This document shows, piece by piece, positions 9,792 through 18,615 of a DNA stretch of 64,000 bases; within the stretch, counting starts at the first letter, position 1, and each line of letters opens with the position of its first letter. Location of the stretch: positions 1 to 64,000 of the forward strand of contig NZ_KQ947398.1 in the NCBI RefSeq assembly GCF_001484965.1, given 5' to 3'. This stretch comes from Shouchella shacheensis. Its GTDB lineage: Bacteria; Bacillota; Bacilli; Bacillales; Bacillaceae_D. The position numbers and the translations under genes are program-made. The notes beneath the pieces are model-generated. The model had not been told where the DNA came from. It worked only from the letters and a program-made list of their open reading frames with translations, and did not search any database.

Positions 9792-9831
9792 AAAAGACGG
9801 AGCTTAGGGTTCCCAAGCTCCGTCTTTTACT
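9792..9831. terminator. Bidirectional terminator between TAXI gene and serA
   Basis: Perfect 14-bp stem AAAAGACGGAGCTT / AAGCTCCGTCTTTT with a 9-base loop. The A-run and T-run at its ends allow it to act for both convergent transcription units. Confidence 0.85.
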
Positions 9832-9887
9832 TAAAGGCTACTGAACTGCCTGATGTATGTGCAGATTCATCCACCTGTAATAACCAT

Positions 9888-11516
9888 CTATTCCAAATCG
9901 ATCACATCTGCGGAATGAATGTCCTCCACCGTCAGTAGTTCATCAATCACCGCGTCCTCGACATGTTTATCCACACCGACCATCATAATCGCTTTTCCGC
10001 CTTCTTCCTTACGTCCCACTTGCATCGTGGCAATATTGACTTCGTGCTTGGCAAGGAGTTGCCCCATTTTGCCGATGACGCCTGGTCGGTCTGAGTGCTG
10101 AATGTATAAAATATGGCCTTTGGCGACGATATCAACAGAGAACCCGTTCATGCTGACGATCCGTGGGCCGTATTCCTTGATATAGGTGCCTTTCATTTCA
10201 AACGTTTTGTCCTCGCCTCGCACGATGGCATGAATCAAATTAGAGTAGCCGTAGGAGTTGCCCACTTGCTTTTCTCCAAAGGCAATGCCACGTTCTCTCG
10301 CGATCAGGCTGGCATTCACATCGTTCACAGCGGCATCCACGCGCGGTGTTAGGAAACCGGCCATCAGGCTTCGCGTCGTTATGGCTGTATCTTGATCCGT
10401 CGCCTCGCCGCTATAGAACACTTCAATATCTTGAACTGGCACGCGCATGACCTGAGAAAGCACCTTGCCCATTGTCCTTGAAAGGTCATAATACGGCTTC
10501 ACCTTTTCGTAGATTTCTTTGGAGAGCGTCGGCAAGTTGATCGAATTCACCGCGGGTTCCCCTTGTAAAAAGCGAAGCACTTCCTCAGAGACCTGGGCAG
10601 CGACATTAAGCTGTGCCTCTTTTGTAGAGGCCGCAATATGCGGTGTGGCTACGACATGGGGGTGTAAGGTTAAGGCTTTATCTGTGGCCGGTTCCTCTTC
10701 AAACACGTCTAGAGCCGCTCCGGCGACGTGACCGCTGTCTAAGTAATGCTTCAGCGCTTCTTCATCAATAATGCCTCCGCGTGCACAGTTGACGAGAAAG
10801 ACACCTGGCTTTGTTTTGGCAATATTATCCATACCAAGCAAGCCTTTGGTTTCTTTCGTAAGCGGTGTATGCACCGTGATAATATCGCTTGTCGCAAGCA
10901 CTTCTTCCAGCTCGCCTTGGTGGACGCCGATTTTTTCTGCACGCTCTTTGGTGAGGAACGGATCAAAGACGAGCACACCCATTTCGAAGGCCTTCGCTCT
11001 TTGTGCGAGCTGTGTGCCAATCCGTCCAAATCCAACGATTCCGAGCGTTTTTCCTCTTAGCTCCGTTCCTTGGTAAAACTTGCGGTCCCATCTGCCTTCT
11101 TTAATGGACGCATTCGCTTGTGGAATCTTGCGAAGGAGAGCGCAAATCATCGCAAACGTGTGCTCTGCGGTTGAGATTGTGTTTCCGTCTGGTGCGTTAA
11201 TAACGACGACACCATGCTTGGTCGCCGCATCAATATCGATGTTATCAACGCCTACGCCGGCTCTAGCGACAATTTTAAGCGAAGGCATCCGCTTCAGTAC
11301 TTCTTCGCTCACGGTTGTCGCACTGCGGACAAGGAGGGCATCAAAACGCGTCAAGTCCTCGACCTCATCGATCGTTGCTTGAACGCATTCGACCCCCTCA
11401 TCCTCAAGCAGAGGAAGCAGGCCCTCCTTGCTCATCGCATCGGAAACGAGGATATGGAACGTTTTCTCTCTTTGTTCCTCGCTTGTTTTTGTCTCCATCA
11501 CTGTTTGATTGGCCAT
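9888..11516 (-). CDS. serA: D-3-phosphoglycerate dehydrogenase
   Basis: First step of serine synthesis: NAD-dependent oxidation of 3-phosphoglycerate to 3-phosphohydroxypyruvate. The 542-residue protein is the long form. A catalytic/NAD domain carries GIVGFGRIGTQLA, VNCARGGIIDEEAL and PHIAASTKEAQ (the Arg/Glu/His set). An intervening domain follows, and a C-terminal ACT domain (ILYIQHSDRPGVIGKMG onward) is the usual site of serine feedback. There is an N-terminal extension of about 18 residues. Start ATG at 11516 is preceded by AAGGAG at about 11526-11531. A T-box leader lies immediately upstream, so expression should respond to tRNA charging. Confidence 0.97.
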   Translation of the reverse strand: MANQTVMETKTSEEQREKTFHILVSDAMSKEGLLPLLEDEGVECVQATIDEVEDLTRFDALLVRSATTVSEEVLKRMPSLKIVARAGVGVDNIDIDAATKHGVVVINAPDGNTISTAEHTFAMICALLRKIPQANASIKEGRWDRKFYQGTELRGKTLGIVGFGRIGTQLAQRAKAFEMGVLVFDPFLTKERAEKIGVHQGELEEVLATSDIITVHTPLTKETKGLLGMDNIAKTKPGVFLVNCARGGIIDEEALKHYLDSGHVAGAALDVFEEEPATDKALTLHPHVVATPHIAASTKEAQLNVAAQVSEEVLRFLQGEPAVNSINLPTLSKEIYEKVKPYYDLSRTMGKVLSQVMRVPVQDIEVFYSGEATDQDTAITTRSLMAGFLTPRVDAAVNDVNASLIARERGIAFGEKQVGNSYGYSNLIHAIVRGEDKTFEMKGTYIKEYGPRIVSMNGFSVDIVAKGHILYIQHSDRPGVIGKMGQLLAKHEVNIATMQVGRKEEGGKAIMMVGVDKHVEDAVIDELLTVEDIHSADVIDLE

Positions 11517-11540
11517 CGAACTCCACTCCTTTTATGTGAT

Positions 11541-11793
11541 AAAAAAAACCGCCCCTCACAGCGGTTTTCGCTGTGAGGGGCGGAGTCATCCGCGGTGCCA
11601 CCCTCATTCATGCACAGCTGTGCATCTTCATTTGCCCGGTAACGGCGGGGGCCGCATATGCCTACAATTTCAGCATATGAACTCAGAAGGGCTATCTAAG
11701 AGGCGTCAACCTGGTTTGCACCATCCACCAGTTCTCTGCGCTTGACGCTGTCTTGTCATTCTTCCTCAACGTTTCTATCAAAATGTTTAATTG
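11541..11793 (-). promoter_or_regulatory. T-box leader of serA
   Basis: On the minus strand the leader contains the near-invariant T-box AGGGTGGCACCGCGG (complement of 11590-11605). A perfect 15-bp terminator hairpin follows at 11549-11583 with an 8-base U-run at 11541-11548. Upstream, stem I features are recognisable (AGAGAACTGGTGG and a GCGTCAA / TTGACGC helix). This is a tRNA-sensing antitermination riboswitch. The specifier loop holds candidate serine codons TCT and AGC, but I cannot decide which is the specifier without folding. A serine T-box fits serA. Confidence 0.93.
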
Positions 11794-11799
11794 TTAGAT

Positions 11800-11828
11800 A
11801 ATTTATCATACGTGTTTTACGATGTCAA
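11800..11828 (-). promoter_or_regulatory. sigma-A promoter of the serA T-box transcript
   Basis: Minus-strand -35 TTGACA (11823-11828), 17-base spacer, -10 TAAATT (11800-11805). It would start transcription just ahead of T-box stem I. Confidence 0.65.
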
Positions 11829-11973
11829 TCGTTTTATAGAAAAACCTAGAAAACGGCTAAAAACGAAGAAGAATCAGTGTTTTTTGTCCTTCGCGAGTGG
11901 AATAAAGGGAGGCGTTGTTCAAATGAAACCCATACAATGGTTTCTTTGGCACTGAGAATATTCGTCATTAGTC

Positions 11974-12273
<300 letters not shown>

Positions 12274-12405
12274 TCAAGGAACCTGTGTTGCCTCAATCAC
12301 TGTCTTCGAAAAACGACGCCTGCTTATTTCCTCAAAATCCGACGTCATCTACGCTTTTTTGATACAATAGAGAGAAGAAAAAGGATGAACAAATGGAGAG
12401 GCGGC

Positions 12406-13467
12406 GTGGCGGAGTTGAAGACGGATCTATTGCTTCTTGCCTGTGTCAAATTTAAGGGGGAACGCTCGGTTTACGGCGCCTATCATTTGCTTCAGGGGAA
12501 ACGGTCGGCGCAAACGATTCAAGACGGGGCTTTCTTTTCAGCACTTCCACTTTTTGGATTGCTGCGCTCTTTAAAAAGGGAGGAAGTCCCTGCACTGGTG
12601 GGTGAACTCGAGAACCTTGGGTACCTTAAGAGGGAGGCTGAGCTTGTCTACCCAACGGAAGCAGGTATTCGCCATGTACAGCGTTTTTTAAAACAACATT
12701 CTTATATCGCAGACATCGACAACTGGGTGTTTGGCAAACGTTCGCGCCCATTTTGGCAAAGGTTGACACTTGTCGTCCAGACCCTTAGCCACCTAGCGGT
12801 CAAAAAGTCGTTTGTCCCTGTTGTGCAAGAGTACGAGATTCAGCAGTGGGTCAAACGTTATACACCCAAAAATACAAACGCTAGAAAACAGCTGCGCACG
12901 CAACTTTACGAGGAATGTCGAGCACTGCTTTTGGAGGTGTCCGAGCAGCAAGCGCTGGTATTTGTCGGGCAACTATCAAGGCCAGGAAGAGTCGGTCTGA
13001 CGATTGATCAGCTGGCAGAAAGGCTGGGGCTTGTAAAAATTGAGGCCGAGCTGATGCAGCTCGCCACGCTTCATCGCATTTTCCGCCAGCTGGACGCCAA
13101 CCCGAAGCGCTTTAGGGTTCTTGCTTCTTTCCTAGAGAAGCCGGATGGGGACGAGCACGCTACAGCGACGGCGTCGGCAAGGAAAACGGCGCAGCTTCTC
13201 ACTAGAGCTAAGGCCGTGGATGAGCTGGCGCGCCTCCGTCAGCTTAAAACAGCGACGATTGAAGATCACTTGGTGGAGCTCGCCTTGTTTAACCTTGACT
13301 TTCCCATTCGGGACTATCTGTCTTTGGAGATGGAACAGGAGATTCTCGCTCGAAGCAAGGAGTTAAATACATTGAAACTAAAGACCATTAGAGAAGCACT
13401 AGATTCTCAAGTGAGCTATTTTATGATACGACTGGCCTTGACGCGAAAGGATCGTTCCTTATGCTAG
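12406..13467 (+). CDS. ypbB: YpbB family protein (helix-turn-helix, RecQ-associated)
   Basis: Conserved partner gene of recQ (recS) in Bacillales, about 353 residues; function not established. FKGERS.YGAYHLLQGKRSAQTIQDG near the N-terminus is the family signature, and the C-terminal part (residues about 250-340) resembles the helix-turn-helix domain found at the end of longer RecQ helicases. It may thus supply the missing HRDC/HTH part in trans. GTG 12406 has GGAGAGG at the right distance; ATG 12385 is an alternative. The 3' end overlaps recQ by 7 bases. A TACAAT -10-like hexamer lies at 12364. Confidence 0.85.
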   Translation: MAELKTDLLLLACVKFKGERSVYGAYHLLQGKRSAQTIQDGAFFSALPLFGLLRSLKREEVPALVGELENLGYLKREAELVYPTEAGIRHVQRFLKQHSYIADIDNWVFGKRSRPFWQRLTLVVQTLSHLAVKKSFVPVVQEYEIQQWVKRYTPKNTNARKQLRTQLYEECRALLLEVSEQQALVFVGQLSRPGRVGLTIDQLAERLGLVKIEAELMQLATLHRIFRQLDANPKRFRVLASFLEKPDGDEHATATASARKTAQLLTRAKAVDELARLRQLKTATIEDHLVELALFNLDFPIRDYLSLEMEQEILARSKELNTLKLKTIREALDSQVSYFMIRLALTRKDRSLC

Positions 13468-14987
13468 AACAGGCACTACGTACACACTTCGGCTATGATT
13501 CGTTTAAACCTGGGCAAGAGGAAATCATTGAAGCCCTTCTCTCCAGACAAAATGTGCTAGCGATGTTGCCGACAGGGACAGGCAAATCGCTTTGCTATCA
13601 GCTGCCAGCACTCGTGACAGAAGGGCTGACCATTGTCGTCTCTCCGCTTCTATCGTTGATGGAGGACCAAGTGCAGCAGCTAAGAAGCAGTGGAATGAAA
13701 CGCGTGGCGTCCTTCAATAGCTTTCAGACGAGGGAGGAACGAAAACGGACGAGTTCGCTCTTGCCACAGCTTGATTTATTATACACCTCCCCGGAAATGC
13801 TGCAGTCCAAGTGGCTTCTTGAGCGGCTTGAGCATGTAACCGTCGCTCACTTTGTTGTCGATGAAGCGCACTGTATCTCCCATTGGGGCCATGATTTTCG
13901 GGCGGATTACCTGCGCTTAAAGCAGGTCAAAAAACAGCTTGGCGATCCCCCTTGCCTTGCGATAACTGCTACCGCGACACCGCGTGTGAGAGAGGATATT
14001 TGTGAGCAGCTTGATTTGCGCCACAGATTGGATGTGATCCATAGCGTCAATCGCTCCAATATCTACTTGCAAGTAGAGCAGCATGAACGTACTATGGCCA
14101 AGCTTGAGCGCTTGAGTTTGCTTGTCGGGACATTGCAGCACCCGGGGCTTGTGTATGTGCAAAGCAGACGACAGAGCGAAGAACTCGCCTCTCGGCTTAA
14201 AGAAACGCATCCACATCTGCGGGTGAGTCACTATCACGGGGGCATGGAGAATGCCGATCGTTTGTTGATTCAACAACAGTTTATGGCGGATCAATTGGAT
14301 CTTATTTGTTGTACGAGCGCCTTTGGCATGGGGTTGAACAAGCCGGACATTCGTTTCGTCATTCATTACCATTACTCGCTCGATATGGCCTCTTACATTC
14401 AAGAGATTGGCCGAGCCGGCCGGGACGGCGGGCCGAGCCTTGCTCTTTTGCTCAGCACTCCTGAGGATGTAGGCCAAGCAAAAGCCATGCTTGAGCGAGG
14501 GAGGCTGCAGGCCAGTGATTTGGACTGGCTGCTTGCCCCTTTGCAAGAGGGGGAGGCGCTCGCGGATGATTGGTTTGAACAGCGGTTTGAGGCGTTCGGA
14601 GCAGGGAACGGCATGTGGAAATCGATTCGTTTTCTCCTAGAGCAACTGGGGGCAATAAATGAAGGGGTCGTTCAACCGCTTGATCGCTACGCATTAACAG
14701 AAGCACTGGCGCAGAAGCTTACGAACCGCTACGCCGAGCGGGAAGAACGGCTGCGGGCCTTTCTTTCGTGGACGGAGCGAACGGCCTGTCGTCGCGAAGG
14801 AATGCTCCGCTATTTCAACGAGGAGCCCCTTAGCCAACATCCGTGCTGTGACAAGTGTGGAGGTGATCTCACTTTGTTTCAAGCAAAGGAAAAGAACCAC
14901 CGGCCAGACCGATTTTCCTGGCAGGAGGAGCTCGCGCTTCTCTTCGGTGAGAGGGAGGAACAACGTGATGGCGGCCCCTACTCGTGA
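13461..14987 (+). CDS. recQ: RecQ-family ATP-dependent DNA helicase (RecS)
   Basis: 3'-5' DNA helicase for repair and recombination fork processing. It has 508 residues, the short form typical of RecS, with no HRDC domain. Visible motifs are Walker A LPTGTGKS at 36-43, VDEAHCISHWGHDFR (Walker B) at about 133, TATATPRVREDI (motif III), the helicase VI stretch QEIGRAGRDGGPS, and the zinc-binding end C..REGMLRYF...CCDKC. It overlaps ypbB upstream and ypbD downstream, which implies one transcript and coupled translation. Confidence 0.95.
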   Translation: MLEQALRTHFGYDSFKPGQEEIIEALLSRQNVLAMLPTGTGKSLCYQLPALVTEGLTIVVSPLLSLMEDQVQQLRSSGMKRVASFNSFQTREERKRTSSLLPQLDLLYTSPEMLQSKWLLERLEHVTVAHFVVDEAHCISHWGHDFRADYLRLKQVKKQLGDPPCLAITATATPRVREDICEQLDLRHRLDVIHSVNRSNIYLQVEQHERTMAKLERLSLLVGTLQHPGLVYVQSRRQSEELASRLKETHPHLRVSHYHGGMENADRLLIQQQFMADQLDLICCTSAFGMGLNKPDIRFVIHYHYSLDMASYIQEIGRAGRDGGPSLALLLSTPEDVGQAKAMLERGRLQASDLDWLLAPLQEGEALADDWFEQRFEAFGAGNGMWKSIRFLLEQLGAINEGVVQPLDRYALTEALAQKLTNRYAEREERLRAFLSWTERTACRREGMLRYFNEEPLSQHPCCDKCGGDLTLFQAKEKNHRPDRFSWQEELALLFGEREEQRDGGPYS

Positions 14988-15552
14988 ACAGTTGAACGAA
15001 ATGAGCGACAAAGATGTCTACGTTAGCGTCTATCTATCGCAGTTGTTTTTGCTCGCCCTTGGCCTCGGGCTCAGTTTTGTGTTTTTCTCTGGGCCGAAGG
15101 AGCTGTTAGCCTCCTTTTCTCATCAACCTTCCCAGGCGCTTGTCCTCGGTTTTCTTTTTGCGCTTGTGGTTGTTTTTGTGAACCTGCTATTGTATCGATG
15201 GGTGCCAAGGCGTCACGTTGATGACGGCGGCGTCAATGAGCGGGTATGCCAGAATATGAGTGTCTGGCATATGTGTTTCTTTTGCTTCTTCGTCTCTGTG
15301 ACCGAGGAGTGGTTGTTTCGGGCCGTATTGCAAACGGCCTTGGGTCTGCCGCTAGCCAGTCTATTATTTGCGCTTGTTCACTTTCGTTACGTGAAAAAAC
15401 CAATCCTATTGGTTTATGTGCTATCGCTTAGCATCGCCCTCGGGTTATTTTTTGAAGCAACGTCAAACTTGGGAGCGGTCATCACTGCGCACTTCTTTAT
15501 TAACTTTCTGTTTGGGTTAATTCTTAAGAAACGAGGTCGATTTCATGAGTGA
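14968..15552 (+). CDS. ypbD: CPBP family intramembrane metalloprotease
   Basis: Multi-pass membrane protein of about 194 residues with the CPBP/Abi (type II CAAX protease-like) motifs: EEWLFRAVLQ near 112 (EExxxR), the FALVHF histidine near 137, and HFFINFLFG near the end. Start ATG 14968 has GGGAGG at 14953; GTG 14965 is adjacent. It overlaps the end of recQ by 20 bases and its own stop overlaps the next start. The place after recQ matches B. subtilis ypbD. Substrate unknown. Confidence 0.88.
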   Translation: MAAPTREQLNEMSDKDVYVSVYLSQLFLLALGLGLSFVFFSGPKELLASFSHQPSQALVLGFLFALVVVFVNLLLYRWVPRRHVDDGGVNERVCQNMSVWHMCFFCFFVSVTEEWLFRAVLQTALGLPLASLLFALVHFRYVKKPILLVYVLSLSIALGLFFEATSNLGAVITAHFFINFLFGLILKKRGRFHE

Positions 15553-15748
15553 ACAAAAGAGTAGAACGCTTGAACTTGATGAAGGAATCGAAGAGAGTTC
15601 GCTGCCGTCCAGATCGGCCCACCACCAGAAAAAACGAAAGAAAAAAGCGTCGCATAAGCTCCTCACGATTCCGTTTCCTCGCATCTTGTTTGTGGCATTC
15701 TTTCTTATTGTCGTTGGTGTTCTTATAAGCTCGCAGTTTCTGTTCTAA
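15545..15748 (+). CDS. Small membrane protein in the ypbE position (no LysM domain)
   Basis: 67-residue protein with a polar, Lys/His-rich N-terminus (HHQKKRKKK) and one C-terminal transmembrane segment (residues about 45-66). It starts inside the preceding gene (8-base overlap), so it is translationally coupled. In B. subtilis this slot is ypbE, a longer protein whose membrane anchor is followed by a LysM domain. Here the protein stops right after the anchor and no LysM sequence follows in any frame I checked. It may be a shortened ypbE or an unrelated small protein. Confidence 0.7.
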   Translation: MSEQKSRTLELDEGIEESSLPSRSAHHQKKRKKKASHKLLTIPFPRILFVAFFLIVVGVLISSQFLF

Positions 15749-15763
15749 AAAAGGCCGCTCGCT

Positions 15764-15789
15764 CGTAAGCTAGTACGAACAAGCTTACG
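15764..15789. repeat. Inverted repeat before ypbF
   Basis: Perfect 8-bp arms CGTAAGCT / AGCTTACG with a 10-base gap, ending three bases before the ypbF ribosome site. There is no T-run, so it is not a simple terminator; it could be an mRNA hairpin or an operator. Confidence 0.5.
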
Positions 15790-15807
15790 GAGAGGAGTAC
15801 AAGAAGT

Positions 15808-16221
15808 ATGAAACCTCCACGTCCTGTTGCGAGTGTGTTGCTCGAAGAACTGGTGTTGCGAAAAGCCAAGCTAGATAAAATGGAGCGAGGCCGGATGTAT
15901 GCAGGGCTGAGTGTGCTCGCAAGTGCTGTCCTGTTACTCGTTCTTATTAGTCGCACCATCACCATGCGCTCACTACCTTTGGCAGAGCTGACAGCGACCC
16001 CACTTCGCATTGCCGTTCTTCTTGTGCTGGCAGGTGCGCTCGCTCGGCTTACAACCTTGAGCAAAAAGGCAAAGAAAAAAGAGAATGAGTACGATGACTT
16101 GCGGGCGGAAGTCATCGAGCGTTCAGAGGAGCTTTGGTACGATGATGACGATTGGGCGGAAAGAGCGAGCGTCTTTGCCGCGATGAAAGAAAGACATGAT
16201 ATTAACTTGTACCATAAGTGA
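15808..16221 (+). CDS. ypbF: YpbF family protein (DUF2663)
   Basis: 137-residue integral membrane protein with two hydrophobic segments (about 33-50 and 67-85) between a basic N-terminus and a highly charged C-terminus (YDDDDWAERASVF). Length, layout and location after ypbD match B. subtilis YpbF; function unknown. Ribosome site GAGAGGAG at 15791. It is the last gene of the conserved run before the accessory island; its natural neighbour ypbG appears 17 kb downstream. A GAAACC / GGTTTC hairpin just after the stop may terminate the operon. Confidence 0.8.
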   Translation: MKPPRPVASVLLEELVLRKAKLDKMERGRMYAGLSVLASAVLLLVLISRTITMRSLPLAELTATPLRIAVLLVLAGALARLTTLSKKAKKKENEYDDLRAEVIERSEELWYDDDDWAERASVFAAMKERHDINLYHK

Positions 16222-16315
16222 AACCGTCCTTGAGGGGGGGGTTTCCTGTTGATATCGGGAGCAGCTTAATTGGTTGAGTCATTTGCCGCTTCGCTGCTGG
16301 CATAGACGGATCTAA

Positions 16316-16790
16316 GGTAGGGATCCATCGAAGGGAATCCGAACAGGTCACCGCATCATGATTGAAGCATTCTTCATGTACGGAGAGGAGATGTCGCCAT
16401 CTACTGCGTTAGAGGAGACGTCGAGAGCATTGCGAACCGCCTAGAGGGAAAGGAAGAAGCGCTCATTGGCTTCGAAAAGGAGGAATCCCTCGCAATGGCA
16501 CGGTTCGTAGTGAAAGAGAAGGAGCTCTATTTTTTCAAACCTTTTGTTCTTCCTAAAAAGCAAGGGCAAGGCAAAGCGAAGCAGTTAGTGAAAGCTTTTG
16601 AGGATCATGCGGGACGCTTGGGCTGTAGACGATTTCGTGCAAAGTACGCATGGCTATCCCTGAAAACAGCACCCTTTATGAAACCCTTGGCTTCCTCGTT
16701 TACGAAGAATACGATGTCCATAAGCCAGACGGTGCGATCTTGCAAGTCGCTTCAATGGAAAAGAAGCTGATTGAAAGAGCTGTTCCTTAA
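16316..16790 (+). pseudogene. GNAT acetyltransferase pseudogene (two frameshifts)
   Basis: Joining three frames rebuilds most of a GNAT N-acetyltransferase. The first part reads ...IMIEAFFMYGEEMSP from about 16316. After a shift near 16415 it continues GKEEALIGFEKEESLAMARF..., with the acetyl-CoA loop KKQGQGKAKQLVKAFEDHA. After a second shift near 16645 it ends AMAIPENSTLYETLGFLVY to the stop at 16790. Both shifts have the same sense (one base lost each). The intact-looking 91-codon piece from ATG 16495 is only the middle section. No credible start or ribosome site remains. This is a dead gene at the left edge of the island. Confidence 0.8.
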
Positions 16791-16929
16791 ACCGAAGCGC
16801 ATGACCACGTCTCCGGTTTACGCTTGGGAACCTTTTTGGTGATCGATCAATAGCTATCGCTCCCTTGAGCTAGGCAGCAGAAACGAGGTTTGTTAAAATA
16901 ATGTCAGCCTAGTAGTTGGAGAGGATACG

Positions 16930-17358
16930 ATGAAGGTTGAAGGGTTTTATCATGTACATTTGAAGGCACCGTATGATGAGTATTTTCATCTGCACGCCGA
17001 TGTTGAGCCGGATTCTACGTACATGGAAGTCGTGTTAACGGCGATGGCACTCGTTGCTGAACATCCGGATTTTCCAAACAAGCGAAGGCGCAAGCTGGTG
17101 ACGTTTCTGACAAACGAATCGAAGCTAACGTTGACGTATGACAACCCCGAGCAGTACGGCGTCCAGTTCAATGTAGCCATCATTCTGTGCGGGCATATGG
17201 AGCAGCTTTCTGAGCCGCAGATGCTTATAACGGTCGTTGAAAAATTCGTCCACCATTTCTGGGATGTCGATGACGAGATTGAGACGGCCAAGCTAGTTGC
17301 AAGTATCATTCCCGGCATCCGCGCGAACGAAGAAGGGGGCTATGTGCTCGGGGCGTAG
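16930..17358 (+). CDS. Hypothetical protein, 142 residues
   Basis: I do not recognise a family. The start ATG 16930 has a GGAGAGG ribosome site at 16919. The protein is acidic overall, predicted soluble with mixed alpha/beta character, and has a His-rich N-terminus (FYHVHLKAPYDEYFHLHADV) but no clear metal motif. Codon use resembles the neighbours. It stands alone between a pseudogene and a small membrane protein. Confidence 0.7.
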   Translation: MKVEGFYHVHLKAPYDEYFHLHADVEPDSTYMEVVLTAMALVAEHPDFPNKRRRKLVTFLTNESKLTLTYDNPEQYGVQFNVAIILCGHMEQLSEPQMLITVVEKFVHHFWDVDDEIETAKLVASIIPGIRANEEGGYVLGA

Positions 17359-17502
17359 CACTAATATCCCGCAATAGATACCTCGCACACGAGACTATTG
17401 AATCATTTTGTAATTAGGTCGTGCAAATGTGAGAGATTATGTTTTATCCTAAGAAGCAAGGGTATAAATTTTGCAAAAGCATCGAAAAGGAGAGTGGCAG
17501 CT

Positions 17503-17685
17503 TTGGCATTGAAAATACTCTTTGCTTCCCTGATTGTTATCATTGCGGTAGCGGGCGTAATGGCTTCTTCGTTCCTTTTAACGGCACTTGTTTGGAGTGC
17601 GGTGGGAATCGCTGGTCTAATAGGTGTCTGGATGTGGGATTTAAGCAGGAAAGACTTTGTGAGCCATTTTAAAAGTCTATTATAG
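17503..17685 (+). CDS. Small two-TM membrane protein
   Basis: About 61 residues with two hydrophobic helices (KILFASLIVIIAVAGVMASS and ALVWSAVGIAGLIGVWMW) and a short basic tail. AAAAGGAG at 17485-17492 points to TTG 17503; GTG 17494 is too close and the longer frame from 17398 lacks a ribosome site. Function unknown. Confidence 0.5.
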   Translation: MALKILFASLIVIIAVAGVMASSFLLTALVWSAVGIAGLIGVWMWDLSRKDFVSHFKSLL

Positions 17686-17786
17686 AAAATCGCGAGCTCT
17701 CCGCAAATGCTGGGGGCTATTTTTCTTGATTGAAAGAGCTCTTCGTCGGGTACAGACTCCAAGAGAACTAAAACGGAGGGGACGTC

Positions 17787-18005
17787 ATGATTTTTTCAAA
17801 CGAAGCATTGAAAGATCAACATATTTTGATTACAGGGGCAAGCGGGGGCATCGGGGATGTGATCGCAAAGGTGGTCGCTTCCATGGGTGCCTCTGTTACG
17901 ATCACCGGCAGAAACGAATCAAAGCTGGGGGCATTAAGAGAAGCGTTAGAGAGCGTGACCGACAAACGGAAAATCTTTGTTAAACGCTGTGATCTTGCCA
18001 GGTCT
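17787..18005 (+). pseudogene. N-terminal fragment of a short-chain dehydrogenase
   Basis: The first about 72 residues are a normal SDR start: GASGGIGDVIAKVVASMGA gives the TGxxxGIG cofactor motif, followed by TGRNE and ending at KRCDLA. Similarity then stops abruptly and the frame runs into unrelated sequence, ending at 18041. The catalytic YxxxK and most of the fold are missing, so this is a truncated gene. A GGAGGGG ribosome site at about 17775 still precedes ATG 17787. Confidence 0.75.
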
Positions 18006-18156
18006 GATGAAAAGCGGAGAACTCTCTGTTCGCGCTCGTAAGGAAGGGGATATGGGGGGAGCGTGGGTGAGCCCAAGGGTTTTGTATGGAATCGAGATTG
18101 AGCCATTTGCTTATCAAGCATCTACCTTATACTCTGGCAATCACCTCATGACATCA

Positions 18157-18615
18157 TTACATTCCCATTAATTTCTCCACTTCCGCCCATGTTTCAGCTT
18201 GAGCTAACTCTTTTTGCAGCTTTTTCAGCGATTCAAGATTTTCGATGGACTTCATTTTCTCTGCGATCGCACCCATGAAATGTTCAGGAAATTTTACTTT
18301 TAAGAATAGGATCGTGGACTCAACAATTTCTTCTTTACGTCCTTCTTTCTCGCGAATTTCCGCATCAATTCGAGCAGATTCCTCATCCAACACCCGTTTG
18401 AGCCGTCCTTCATAGGCAAGCCATTCTTTTTGGGACGCACTTAACGCCTCCCAATCTTGAAAAGCATTCCGAAGGGTCTCATCCTTCATGGCGATCTCCT
18501 CCAATTCCTTGTATATATCTTCATACACTTTGTTTTTGCGATGGTCGACAATACCGAGAAGCAACAGCCAGCGTGCCAACGTATCATTCCATGGCTTCAG
18601 CAGTTTTTGCTGCAT
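18157..18615 (-). CDS. Stand-alone C-terminal domain of an Rpn-type nuclease/transposase
   Basis: 152 residues matching only the C-terminal half of Rpn (PD-(D/E)XK transposase-like) proteins: WNDTLARWLLLLGIVD, ELEEIAMKDETLRNAFQDWE, then a charged coiled-coil tail. The N-terminal nuclease domain is absent. Even so, ATG 18615 has AGGAG at the right distance and an extended -10 (TGGTATAAT, hexamer at 18642-18647 complement) lies just upstream. It could be a truncated relic, or a small C-terminal product like the RpnS proteins made from internal starts in E. coli rpn genes. Confidence 0.6.
   Translation of the reverse strand: MQQKLLKPWNDTLARWLLLLGIVDHRKNKVYEDIYKELEEIAMKDETLRNAFQDWEALSASQKEWLAYEGRLKRVLDEESARIDAEIREKEGRKEEIVESTILFLKVKFPEHFMGAIAEKMKSIENLESLKKLQKELAQAETWAEVEKLMGM

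Noticed and set aside
11928-11960. A 10-codon ORF (MKPIQWFLWH) with GGGAGG upstream near fer
   Set aside because: Too short to support, and it overlaps a weak hairpin that could be the fer terminator on the other strand.
13917-14546. Antisense frame of 209 codons opposite recQ
   Set aside because: recQ is complete with all helicase motifs on the plus strand; the antisense frame has no start signals.
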